DNA from: an uncultured Lachnospiraceae bacterium
Lineage (GTDB): Bacteria; Bacillota; Clostridia; Lachnospirales; Lachnospiraceae
Reading direction: 5' to 3'
Assembly (NCBI GenBank): GCA_944380065.1
Contig: CALWGM010000022.1
Location: 1-37,922 of the forward strand
Length of the DNA: 37,922 nt
In this document: positions 14,552 to 23,225 of the stretch, in pieces
Numbering within the stretch: position 1 is the first letter of the stretch
Layout of the letters: each line of letters begins with the position of its first letter
Translations under genes and position numbers: made by a program
Notes under the pieces: model-generated
Database searches by the model: none
Told to the model about the DNA's origin: nothing
Seen by the model: only the letters and a program-made list of their open reading frames with translations

Positions 14552-16699
14552 TCAGGCTCTTGACCCGGAACAGGTAAAACAGATGATCTGATACTCCTTC
14601 GCCGCCTCCCGCAGCAGCAGCCGTGCTCCGGGCATTTTCTCGTCGTCCAGATTCACAAAAGGGTCATCCAGTACCAGAAATGGTTTTTCTTCCCGGTACA
14701 TCACATCCACCAGCGCCAGCCGCAGGCAAAAACCCACCAGATCCTGATATCCCGTGCTGAGGCAGCGCGTATCCCTCTGCATCCCCTGCTCGTTTACCGT
14801 AAGACAGATATCCGTATCCACAGCATAATTGTCCGGCGCGGCGCCTGTGATCATCTGATAATAGAATGAAAACCGCTCCCTCAGCGGATCTGTGTAGCGC
14901 GCCGTCAGGTTCCGCTTTGCCTGTTCCAGATACTTCAGGGTCTTTTCCACCTTCTGGTAATTCTTCTTTGCCTCCCGCAGGTTTTCCTGTACGTTCCCCA
15001 AAAGTTCTTTCTGCTCCATCCGCAGATCATAGGTTTCCCTCAGCTCCTCCATCCGGTACTGGCTGTCCCGCAGCTCCTGCCCCAGCTGCCCCGCCTCTGT
15101 TTCCAGAAGCTTTCTTCTGCGGTTCAGTTCTGCCGCCCCCGGCAGTTCTTTGTTTCCCCTCGCGCCTGCAAGGATCTCCGGATGATGCTGCTGTGCAAAC
15201 TCCTGTTTCTTTTTCTCCGCTTCCCGGAAACGGCTTTCCCGGTACTGCAGTTCTCTCCCAAGCTCCCGGATCCTCTGCAGCTGTCCCTTCAAATCCTCCG
15301 CCGGCGCATATCCCATCTCCCAGACCCCGTCCTGGATGGTCTGCTTCTCCCGGACATACTGGCGGCAGAATCCCTCATAGCGTTCCTGCCGGGCTTTCAG
15401 TTTTTCATACTGCCGGCGGCGCTCCCGCCGCAGCTCTTCCTGCATTGCCAGCACGGCCGACTCCCGGCTGTCTGTATCCGCCCGCTTTCCGCCGAAGGCG
15501 GACCGGCTCCCGGCTGCCCCTAAAACAGCAAGTACGATCGCCAGATCAATCAGCAGCACGCCCGGCAGCAGCCTTTCTGTACAGAGTATGCCGCCAAGCA
15601 CAGCCAACAGCACGCCTGAGAGCAGAAATAACTTACATTTCTTATTCTTTCTGCCTCTTTGCGCCGCCTCCTCCGGTATCTGCCGCTGTTCCCGCCGCAG
15701 GCTTTCTCTGCCGGCGCTTTCTTCCTGCGCCCCTGCTTCCAGCTGATCCTGTTCCTCACGGGTCAGCCCCTCTAACCGCATGCCCTGCGCGGCCTGTTCC
15801 ATCCTGCCGCAGGCCTCCAGCAGCCTGCGGACGGTTTCTTCCTCCGGGATTTCCCCCGGAAATTTCTCCCGGATTTCCTCCACAGCCGCATCCGCGTTTT
15901 CACATTCCGCGCATAACTGCTGATACAGCATCCGTCTGCCGGCCTGTTCCTGTTCTTTTCCCGTCTGTTCCAGCAGCTGCTCCAAACGCTCCCGATTGCC
16001 CTGATTCTCCTGTAAACGTTTCCTGCACCGCTCAATCTGTTCCCCTAACTGCTGCATGGCGTCCTGCAGCGCCGCCCCTTCTGCAACCGCGGTCTGCAGC
16101 CGGGTTACCTCATCCTCCAGCCGCGCGATCTTCCCGGTTTTTCTGCCGGGCGTCAGATGGTTCAGTTCCTCCTGCAGCATCCGTGAGGCTCTCTCATAAC
16201 AATTCAGATCTTCCATATTGTCGGCCAGATTCCCCAGCCGGGAAAGAATATCGCCCGTGGCACAGGTCACACAGTCATTCTGCCCGATAAACACAGTCCT
16301 GCAAAAGGACTCGCTGTTGATCCGGAAAAGCTCCTCCCCCAAATGCTCTGAGAAATCCCGGCTGATCAGATTGGTATCCGCCTCCCGCAGTTCAAACACA
16401 TCTTCCTGCCTTTTTCGCCCGAACACCCGGGCGGCGCAGTAGCGTTTTCCGGCAGTTTCAAAGATGACGCTTCCGCCGTACACACCGCCCTGCCAGGGCT
16501 GGAAACGCTTCCGCTCGTTTTCCAGGTCTTTCCTCTTTGTCTCTCCCTCAAACCCGTAAAACATAACCCGCAAAAAAACAGCCAAGGTGCTTTTTCCCCA
16601 GCCGTTGGGCTCCCGGAACACCTGGCAGCCATCCGTAAACTCCACCGTCAGATCCTGCAGTTTTCCGAAATTTTCTATATGGCATCCGATCAGCCTCAC
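14552..16699 (-). CDS. yhaN: YhaN-like SMC-type AAA ATPase with a transmembrane pair
   Basis: The 715-residue protein is an SbcC/RecN-like split ATPase: an N-terminal head with MRLIGCHIENFGKLQDLTVEF and Walker A EPNGWGKSTL (about residue 32), long coiled-coil arms (about 185-345 and 420-600), and a C-terminal head with the signature CLSTGYQDLVGF and Walker B FLVLDDPFVNLDD (about 670-683). Two hydrophobic segments (about residues 357-377 and 384-402) interrupt the arms, so the arm apex is membrane-inserted, as in YhaN proteins rather than soluble SbcC. It should pair with the YhaO-like nuclease, whose stop overlaps its start by 4 nt (16696-16699). It is shorter than Bacillus YhaN. A role in membrane-associated DNA processing or repair is inferred from the family. 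Confidence 0.85.
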   Translation of the reverse strand: MRLIGCHIENFGKLQDLTVEFTDGCQVFREPNGWGKSTLAVFLRVMFYGFEGETKRKDLENERKRFQPWQGGVYGGSVIFETAGKRYCAARVFGRKRQEDVFELREADTNLISRDFSEHLGEELFRINSESFCRTVFIGQNDCVTCATGDILSRLGNLADNMEDLNCYERASRMLQEELNHLTPGRKTGKIARLEDEVTRLQTAVAEGAALQDAMQQLGEQIERCRKRLQENQGNRERLEQLLEQTGKEQEQAGRRMLYQQLCAECENADAAVEEIREKFPGEIPEEETVRRLLEACGRMEQAAQGMRLEGLTREEQDQLEAGAQEESAGRESLRREQRQIPEEAAQRGRKNKKCKLFLLSGVLLAVLGGILCTERLLPGVLLIDLAIVLAVLGAAGSRSAFGGKRADTDSRESAVLAMQEELRRERRRQYEKLKARQERYEGFCRQYVREKQTIQDGVWEMGYAPAEDLKGQLQRIRELGRELQYRESRFREAEKKKQEFAQQHHPEILAGARGNKELPGAAELNRRRKLLETEAGQLGQELRDSQYRMEELRETYDLRMEQKELLGNVQENLREAKKNYQKVEKTLKYLEQAKRNLTARYTDPLRERFSFYYQMITGAAPDNYAVDTDICLTVNEQGMQRDTRCLSTGYQDLVGFCLRLALVDVMYREEKPFLVLDDPFVNLDDEKMPGARLLLREAAKEYQIICFTCSGSRA

Positions 16700-17802
16700 A
16701 CTTCCACCTCCTCGCCGGAAAGCGCCTGCAGCCCGCAGCGTATGATCTCTCCCCGCTCTTCCTCCGACAGCTCCTCTGCGCCCATCACCAGACGCACAAA
16801 TTCTCCTTTTAAAGATCCATCCAGCAGATAGGTTCCCAGGTCGGCCTTCATCCTGGTACGGTCCTGGATCTTTATCACATAATACTCCGCCTCCAGGCTC
16901 TTCTCCAGATACAGCAGATCCTTTTCACATTCCACAGAAAGCGCCCCTGTCAGCACCAGCTTCACCAAATCCCTGTTCGGGATCTTCTTTCCGTCCAGGA
17001 TCCCCCGGATCCGCTCCTCCATCTGTGCCGTCCTTTTGCAGCCGCTGATATCCGCCTCCACAGTGTGCAGCGTCCGCAGGGCAAAGGGAACAAACCGCCT
17101 GGACCAGACGCCTGATTTTCCATCGATCTCCAGCAGCATAAAACCGTGGGGGCCGCACTCGTCGAACCCGCGTCCTTCCAGACATCCCGGATAACACCAG
17201 ACGCCCCTGCTGTCTAACTGTCCTTCCCGGTAACTGTGGATATGCCCCAGCGCCAGATAATCGATTCCCCGGTTTCTCAGATCCCGCAGGCGGATGATTT
17301 CCGCCTGCTCTTTCTTCCCAGTCTCCTCTGCCTGTCCGTGCAGCATCACAATATGGAACTTCCCGGAGACAAAAGGAAGGGAAAGGCACGCTTTCCCCTC
17401 ATTTTCTTTCGACAGCTCGATGCCTGAAACCACAATATCCCCATCTTCTCCCAGCGGATAGGACACCCAGCGGCCGCCAAACAGTTTCAGGTTTTCCGGC
17501 GCCTGCTGCCATCCCATCTGAAAGGAATCGGTATCGTGATTTCCTTTTAAATAGAAAAAAGTAATCTCCGGATGACTGCTGACTGCTTCCAAAACGGCAT
17601 TTCTGGTTCCGGAAGAAACCTTTCTGGTATCAAACAGGTCGCCGGATATCAGAATCGCCTCCACCTGATGTTCCGAAGCATATGTCACCAGGCGCACAAA
17701 AGTCAGCAGTAGCTCCCGCCGGCGCTCTCTTGCCTTTTCTGCTGTCAGGTTAGCGGTCATCCTCGCATCCAGATGCAGATCCGCACAATGGATCAGCCGC
17801 AT
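16696..17802 (-). CDS. yhaO: YhaO/SbcD-like metallophosphoesterase (DNA exonuclease)
   Basis: The 368-residue enzyme carries the calcineurin-like phosphoesterase motifs in order: IHCADLHLD (motif I), ILISGDLFDTR (II), YLKGNHDTD (III), MLHGQA (IV) and LALGHIHSY (V), all metal ligands present. Residues beyond about 250 form a capping domain. This is the SbcD/YhaO group of Mn2+-dependent DNA nucleases that act with an SMC-type ATPase; the partner gene follows with a 4-nt overlap. The start at 17802 has AAGGAAGG about 9 nt upstream. It is cytoplasmic, but is probably held at the membrane through its partner. Confidence 0.9.
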   Translation of the reverse strand: MRLIHCADLHLDARMTANLTAEKARERRRELLLTFVRLVTYASEHQVEAILISGDLFDTRKVSSGTRNAVLEAVSSHPEITFFYLKGNHDTDSFQMGWQQAPENLKLFGGRWVSYPLGEDGDIVVSGIELSKENEGKACLSLPFVSGKFHIVMLHGQAEETGKKEQAEIIRLRDLRNRGIDYLALGHIHSYREGQLDSRGVWCYPGCLEGRGFDECGPHGFMLLEIDGKSGVWSRRFVPFALRTLHTVEADISGCKRTAQMEERIRGILDGKKIPNRDLVKLVLTGALSVECEKDLLYLEKSLEAEYYVIKIQDRTRMKADLGTYLLDGSLKGEFVRLVMGAEELSEEERGEIIRCGLQALSGEEVEV

Positions 17803-17876
17803 ATTTGCATCCCTTCCTTTCTAATCCTGCCGCCGGCCTGTTTCCTCTGCCCAAACCGGCGGTCTGTCTCTGCCCG

Positions 17877-18455
17877 TCACCGCCTTCTTCTCCGCGCCCG
17901 CTGTGCTTTCCGTTTATATTCCCGCTCGCCGAAAATCCAGAAAACAATCAGTCCCAGGAGCGCGCCGATGATGGCGCCCCCGATCACATCCGACGGATAA
18001 TGGACGCCCACATACAGGCGGGACCAGGCTAAAAGCGCCGCTAAAATGATACAGGGAACTCCCACCCGTTTCGGCCTGCTCTTGTAAATGGCTGCCGCAG
18101 CCGCAAACCCGGAGGAAGCGTGTCCGGAAGGGAAGGACCACTCCCCCACCGGTCCCAGCAGGCTGGTCAGTCCCTCCACCACCTCGTAAGGACGCACCCG
18201 CGCCACGTAATTTTTCAGGAAAAAGTTGGTCACGCAGAGCGATGCCACCAGCGCCAGCGCAGAACAGATTCCCGCCCGGCGGGATTTTTTCGGGATCAGC
18301 AGCAGAACCGTGATTATGATCCAGATCAGCCCGAACTCGCCTAAATTTGTAAAACGGATCATAAACGGGTTCAGTTCCTCAAACCGCAGATGATCCTGTA
18401 TAAACAACAGTGTCTGCCCATCCAGCTGGGATAAAGTATGTAAAATCGTATCCAT
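17877..18455 (-). CDS. PAP2-family membrane phosphatase
   Basis: The 192-residue protein has about five transmembrane segments and the three PAP2 motifs: KNYVARVRPY (C1), FPSGHASSG (C2, catalytic His) and SRLYVGVHYPSDVIGG (C3, catalytic His). It would remove phosphate from lipid substrates such as undecaprenyl pyrophosphate or phosphatidylglycerol phosphate on the outer membrane face. The substrate is not readable. The basic tail (YKRKAQRARRRRR) is likely cytoplasmic. It lies 74 nt upstream of yhaO on the same strand, which may be a loose operon. Confidence 0.9.
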   Translation of the reverse strand: MDTILHTLSQLDGQTLLFIQDHLRFEELNPFMIRFTNLGEFGLIWIIITVLLLIPKKSRRAGICSALALVASLCVTNFFLKNYVARVRPYEVVEGLTSLLGPVGEWSFPSGHASSGFAAAAAIYKSRPKRVGVPCIILAALLAWSRLYVGVHYPSDVIGGAIIGALLGLIVFWIFGEREYKRKAQRARRRRR

Positions 18456-18517
18456 TTTTCTCCTGTCCCTCCTCTGCCGCCGCAGCGGCAGGATGCTCTT
18501 CCTCCGCGTCTCATAAA

Positions 18518-18549
18518 ATAATATGGCAGCAAACCTGCCGCCATATTAT
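18518..18549 (-). terminator. Terminator downstream of glgB
   Basis: A 9-bp outer stem (18518-18526 with 18541-18549), extendable inward with one mismatch, is followed on the minus strand by TTTTATG. It lies 58 nt after the glgB stop. Confidence 0.6.
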
Positions 18550-18606
18550 CTTTCTCCACAGCGTATGCCGGTTCTCTGATCCGGCTGCCGCCGTTATTCT
18601 CTTTTC

Positions 18607-20502
18607 TCAGAATTTAAATACCGCAATTCCGTAGGGAGACAGTTCATAGGCGAAGGAGAAGTCCCTGCCGTCACATTCCTTCTTTTCCGCCATATAAACC
18701 GCCGGTTTTTCTCTTCCGTTCCCGCCGAAACGCTCCTCGTCACCGTCCAGGATCAGCGTATATTTTTTCTTTTTCGGCACGCCCACACGGTAATCCGTCC
18801 GCTCCATGGGAGAGAAATTGATCACGAACAGCAGATTGTTCCTGCCGCTCTTGCCATGGCGCACAAAACTGAAAATATTGCGGTAAGCGTCGTTGGCGTT
18901 GATCCACTCAAAACCGTCTGTCTGGTCATCTAACTCATACATCGCCGGATATCTGGTGTACAGATGGTTCAGCTCCTTCACGAAATTCTGCAGATGCAGA
19001 TGCTCCGGCTGCTCCAGAAGCTCCCAGTCAAGCTCCCGTTTTTCACTCCACTCACGCAGCTGCCCGAACTCGCCGCCCATGAACAGAAGCTTCTTGCCCG
19101 GATGTCCCATCATAAAGGTATAGCCGCACATCAGATTCCGGAACTTATCAATCCCCAGTCCCGGCATCTTATTTAACATGGAACACTTCAGATGTACCAC
19201 CTCGTCATGGGAAAGTACCAGGATATACTTTTCGCTGTAAGCATATGTCATGGCGAAGGTCATCTTGTTATGATTATCCTTCCGGAAATAGGGATCCAGC
19301 TTCATATAATCCAGGAAATCGTGCATCCAGCCCATATTCCATTTATAAGTGAAATGCAGGCCGCCGTCCGCCACATTGCCCGTCACCTGCGGCCATGCGG
19401 TGGACTCCTCCGCGATCATCATCACGCCGGGGTTTCTTCCCCGGATCAGCGTATTCAGGTGTTTGAACAGCTCAATGGCTTCCAGGTTCTCCTTGCCGCC
19501 GTACTTGTTCGCCACCCACTGGCCATCCTGCTTGCCATAGTCCAGATACAGCATGGAGGCAACCGCATCCACGCGGAGTCCGTCCACATGGAACTGTTCT
19601 ACCCACATCAGGGCGCTGCCCAGCAGGAAGTTCTTCACCTCTGTCTTGCCATAATCGAAGATCTTGGTTCCCCAGTCCGGATGTTCACCCATCCTGGGAT
19701 CTGCGTACTCATATAAGCAGGTGCCGTCAAACTCCGCCAGACCATGGGCATCCCTGGGGAAATGCGCGGGTACCCAGTCCAGGATCACGCCGATTTTATG
19801 CTTGTGAAGGTAATTTACCATATAGGCAAAATCCTCCGGCGTACCGTAGCGGGAAGTCGGCGCATAGTATCCGGTCACCTGATATCCCCAGGAGCCGTCA
19901 AACGGATGCTCCGCGATCCCCATCAGCTCTACATGGGTATACCCCATCTCACGGACATATTTCGTCAGCTCCACAGCCATTTCCCGGTATGTATAGAAAC
20001 CATTGTCCTCTTCATATCCTTCATGCCGTTTCCAGGAGCCCGGATGAACTTCATAGATATTCATGGGCTTTTCAAAAAGATCTTCCGTCTCCGCGCGGTT
20101 CTTCATCCATACGTCATCAGTCCATTTCAGCTTTGTGATGTCCGTCACGCAGGAGGCCGTCCCCGGACGCAGCTCCGCGTAATTGGCATAGGGATCCGCC
20201 TTGTAAAGCTTATTCCCGTCCTTTGTCAGGATCAGATATTTATAGAGATCCCCCTTTTTTGCTTTCGGAACAAACAGTTCATAAATCCCATTGGGTTCCA
20301 GGCGCTTCATCTCATCCGCCGTCTCATCCCAGTCGTTAAATGTACCGATCACCCATACTTTCTTCGCATTGGGCGCCCATACCGCGAATCTCACGCCGTT
20401 TTTCCTTCCCTCCCGGTCCGGATGCGCCCCTAACTTTTTATAGATGTCGTAATGCACCCCTGTTCCGAACAGATACATATCATACTCTGTAATGTTCCCC
20501 AT
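18607..20502 (-). CDS. glgB: 1,4-alpha-glucan branching enzyme
   Basis: The 631-residue enzyme makes alpha-1,6 branches in glycogen. It has an N-terminal CBM48 domain (about 20-110; FAVWAPNAKKVWVIGTFNDW), a GH13 barrel with the four conserved regions (DWVPAHFP; GLRVDAVASMLYLDY with nucleophile Asp; MIAEEST with acid Glu; LSHDEVVH) and a C-terminal beta domain. This is a typical short-form GlgB. ATG 20502 has AAGGAGG 8 nt upstream. It lies 20 nt downstream of the large TPR/AAA-like gene, so they are probably cotranscribed; no other glycogen gene is in the window. A terminator at 18518-18549 ends the unit. Confidence 0.95.
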   Translation of the reverse strand: MGNITEYDMYLFGTGVHYDIYKKLGAHPDREGRKNGVRFAVWAPNAKKVWVIGTFNDWDETADEMKRLEPNGIYELFVPKAKKGDLYKYLILTKDGNKLYKADPYANYAELRPGTASCVTDITKLKWTDDVWMKNRAETEDLFEKPMNIYEVHPGSWKRHEGYEEDNGFYTYREMAVELTKYVREMGYTHVELMGIAEHPFDGSWGYQVTGYYAPTSRYGTPEDFAYMVNYLHKHKIGVILDWVPAHFPRDAHGLAEFDGTCLYEYADPRMGEHPDWGTKIFDYGKTEVKNFLLGSALMWVEQFHVDGLRVDAVASMLYLDYGKQDGQWVANKYGGKENLEAIELFKHLNTLIRGRNPGVMMIAEESTAWPQVTGNVADGGLHFTYKWNMGWMHDFLDYMKLDPYFRKDNHNKMTFAMTYAYSEKYILVLSHDEVVHLKCSMLNKMPGLGIDKFRNLMCGYTFMMGHPGKKLLFMGGEFGQLREWSEKRELDWELLEQPEHLHLQNFVKELNHLYTRYPAMYELDDQTDGFEWINANDAYRNIFSFVRHGKSGRNNLLFVINFSPMERTDYRVGVPKKKKYTLILDGDEERFGGNGREKPAVYMAEKKECDGRDFSFAYELSPYGIAVFKF

Positions 20503-20522
20503 AAAAATATCCTCCTTTATGT

Positions 20523-23204
20523 TTACTGTTCAAAATCCTTCTCGCGAAGAATCAGATAGTCATTCTCATCATACTTTTTGGTAAACAGCTTTTTCAGCCC
20601 GCCGCTCTCCGCGCTCTCGATCGCCTGATCCACAATCTCCTTGACCTCGGCCAGCGTCGTAGCCCGCTCTAACTTCTGGATATTGTTGATCCGGTTATAA
20701 AGGGCCAGCACACCCATTTCCTCAATCACACACTCCATCTCATGCGCATAGGACTTGCCGAAATCAACCAGCTCATCGATGGTGAAGATCGGAATCTTTA
20801 CCTTTCCTGTGAATTTCTTGGAAAAGGAGAAATCCAGGTTCAGCGCTTTTTTGATCCCCGCGCTGTCATCCTCCAAGATCACAACCATCCCTTTTGTGTT
20901 GCGCTCCATCACCTTTGACATCCGGACAGCGGTCTCTTCTGTCAGTTCCCCGGCCTTATCTACAATCAGATATCCTCCGGCAATCTTCGGAACCAGCGCC
21001 GCGAAATCCTTGCGGTTCAGCGCCGACGCGCTGATCTTGCCAATTTTGGCGTCCTCATTTCCCACGATTTTCTGGATCGCCTTGATCAGGCTGGTGGCCA
21101 GCACCGTCTTGCCGCTTCCCTCCTCACCCTGCACGATCAGGTTGCCGCGCAGGGAGGTGATCGATGTCCCTTTGTATTTTTTCGCATCCCGCAGGATCTG
21201 GACGATCTGTTCCTCCATACCGGGTACCGGAAGGAAATAAGAAAACAATTCCCGGTCTTCTTCCGTCAGGATCTCCTCTTCCGGCTCTGCGTCCGCCGCT
21301 GTGCCCCGGGCTGCGGGCTCCTCCTCCGGGATCTCCTCCGCAGGCTGGATCTCCGGCAGGTTTTCCTGTTCCTCTTCCTGTTTCTCTTCTGCGGGCCGTC
21401 CCCCGCTGACAGGAACCTCCACATTGGAATTTTCCATCATCACGCGGGTCGCTGTCGCCAGAAGCTTCTCCAATTCCTCATCCCCGGAAGGCTCTTCAAA
21501 TCTGGCCGCCGGGGTCTCCTCCGCTGCCTGCGTCTGCAGCGCAGCTGCAGAAAGATCCGGCATCTCCCTGGTATCCTGCGCATCCCCGGAAAGAGACTCC
21601 CCGTCTGTCTCTGCGGCTTGATCCGTCTCCGAAACAGCGGATTCTGTCTGTGTATCCGCGGTTTCGCCGGGCATCTCCGGTTCCGCCTCTGTATCCGCAG
21701 TTTCATCCTGCATCTCCGGTTCCGCCTCTGTATCCGCGGCTGCTTCCGGCGCTTCCGGTTCTGCCTCCAGCTCCACGGCTGCTTCCGGCACTTCCGCCGC
21801 TTCATCCGCAGCCTCCGGATCCGCTGTCTCCTCACAGGTACTTGCGGCCTCCGCCGCGGCTGCTTCCGGCTCCCCGCCGGCAGGCATTGCCGCTTCCGGC
21901 TGCCCGTCCTGTCCCGTTTCCGCTGCGGATGCCGCAGCTGCTGCCATCGCCTTCTTTTCCTCCTCGCTGGGAATCAGCGTGTCAGCCACAGTCTCCGGCT
22001 TCTCCGGAATATCCTCCCCGGGGGTTGCGGAAAGTACCGGGAACAGCGCCTTCAGCCGGTTCATAATTTCACTGGCCTCGCTCAGCGCCTGCTCCTTCGC
22101 CATATCCAGCTTTTTCTGCTCTGCGGCTGCGATGGCCGCCTCAGCCGCCCGTTTTGTCTTCTCCCACTCCGTCAGCACTTCCTCAATGCTCATCTGACCC
22201 TCTACCTGCTGCTCCCGGGCCGTATCCTCCGGAATCTGCAGGCTGATCTGGCCGTCGGATTCTTCCCCCAGCATCTCCCGGAAATCCTCTTTCAGGCTTG
22301 CGTCCACCTTCTCGTTGATCTTTTCCTTATCAAAAACAGGCGCTTCCTCCTGCTCCGGGTCAGCATTCAGATAGGGAATGTCGTTGACAATCTTTTTGAT
22401 GTTGTCCATCGTATCGCTGACAGTCTCTTTTTCTGTCGCGTTCATAATCTGCTGCATGCTCCTGGCAAGCTCTTCCTGCAGGTTCTGCGTGTTGAATTTG
22501 CTGGCGGTCACCGTCAGCTCCGGCAGCCCGTTGTCTTCGGAAATCCTGGCCTCCACCTTTTTGGGAATGTTAATCTCCACAATCCCTTTCTGGGAACGGA
22601 ACTTCTGGTACTTCTTCTCCTGCGCCGGGGTAAGGGGCTGGAAGCTCCGCTTCAGATCCAGGGCTTTTTCCACATATTCGCCTTCCCCGAACCAGAGGAT
22701 CAGCTCGTCGCAGGTCTCCACACATTTCTCACGCATACCGGCCTGGCCGTAAAGCGCAGCCAGCTCATAGGCCCACACTTCTGTGTATTCCTTTTCCTTC
22801 AGCTCCTCCAGCACGGCGATCCGGTCTGTAAGCGGCGCGTCCTTCAGGCAGCTGATCTTATATGCCAGCACATATTTCTGGTTATCATGCGGGGCAATCT
22901 CCAGAAATTCATGATAATATTCCTCCGCCTCCGACACGTTCTTGGCCTTGATGGCCACCTCTGCCAGACGCCTCACAATATTTCTTCCAATCGATGAATG
23001 GTCATACGCCTGCAGCAGCACATCCCGGCAGGCGTCATACTGCCCCATTTTCTCATACACATCCGCAACCATCGTCAGGGTCTTGGAATTCCGTACTTTT
23101 TTCCAGTTAATGGAATTCGCGATCTCCGCGGCTGTCTCATAATCCTCCGCGGCCACCAGATTTTTCAATTGATCCAGCTTTAACTGATACTCGTATTTAT
23201 CCAC
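20523..23204 (-). CDS. Large TPR / acidic linker / AAA-like ATPase of unknown function
   Basis: The 893-residue product starts at GTG 23204 (GAGGTG 7 nt upstream). Three parts are visible. Residues 1-195 are TPR-like helical pairs (YETAAEIANSINWKKV, YDACRDVLLQAYDH, AEEYYHEFLEIAPH). About 320-660 is an acidic, Ala/Glu/Pro-rich linker with a duplicated 13-residue unit. About 670-893 is an AAA+ domain resembling CbxX/CfqX or EccA: Walker A GEEGSGKT at 693-700 and a Walker B-like YLIVDKAGEL from 745 in which Lys replaces the usual catalytic Glu. The place of the Arg finger reads SKKF (795-798). No signal or membrane segment is visible. TPR plus CbxX-type AAA recalls EccA of type VII secretion, but no such genes are here. 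It lies 21 nt after the AI-2E permease gene and 20 nt before glgB. Confidence 0.8.
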   Translation of the reverse strand: MDKYEYQLKLDQLKNLVAAEDYETAAEIANSINWKKVRNSKTLTMVADVYEKMGQYDACRDVLLQAYDHSSIGRNIVRRLAEVAIKAKNVSEAEEYYHEFLEIAPHDNQKYVLAYKISCLKDAPLTDRIAVLEELKEKEYTEVWAYELAALYGQAGMREKCVETCDELILWFGEGEYVEKALDLKRSFQPLTPAQEKKYQKFRSQKGIVEINIPKKVEARISEDNGLPELTVTASKFNTQNLQEELARSMQQIMNATEKETVSDTMDNIKKIVNDIPYLNADPEQEEAPVFDKEKINEKVDASLKEDFREMLGEESDGQISLQIPEDTAREQQVEGQMSIEEVLTEWEKTKRAAEAAIAAAEQKKLDMAKEQALSEASEIMNRLKALFPVLSATPGEDIPEKPETVADTLIPSEEEKKAMAAAAASAAETGQDGQPEAAMPAGGEPEAAAAEAASTCEETADPEAADEAAEVPEAAVELEAEPEAPEAAADTEAEPEMQDETADTEAEPEMPGETADTQTESAVSETDQAAETDGESLSGDAQDTREMPDLSAAALQTQAAEETPAARFEEPSGDEELEKLLATATRVMMENSNVEVPVSGGRPAEEKQEEEQENLPEIQPAEEIPEEEPAARGTAADAEPEEEILTEEDRELFSYFLPVPGMEEQIVQILRDAKKYKGTSITSLRGNLIVQGEEGSGKTVLATSLIKAIQKIVGNEDAKIGKISASALNRKDFAALVPKIAGGYLIVDKAGELTEETAVRMSKVMERNTKGMVVILEDDSAGIKKALNLDFSFSKKFTGKVKIPIFTIDELVDFGKSYAHEMECVIEEMGVLALYNRINNIQKLERATTLAEVKEIVDQAIESAESGGLKKLFTKKYDENDYLILREKDFEQ
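21651..21728. repeat. 39-bp tandem repeat in the acidic linker coding region
   Basis: Two 39-bp units (21651-21689 and 21690-21728) share most positions, and a third partial unit begins at 21729. They encode the ADTEAEPEM-x-x-ET repeats (about residues 493-518) and keep the reading frame. Confidence 0.7.
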
Positions 23205-23225
23205 GGTGTCACCTCATACGTACTG

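Noticed and set aside
14866..16290. 474-codon frame antisense to the YhaN-like gene
   Set aside because: Pro/Ser/Ala-rich translation typical of the reverse complement of a GC-rich coiled-coil gene; the sense strand has clear Walker motifs and a 4-nt operon overlap.
21618..22997. 459-codon frame antisense to the TPR/AAA-like gene
   Set aside because: Arg/Leu/Phe-rich repetitive translation is the mirror of the Ala/Glu-rich linker; no start site.
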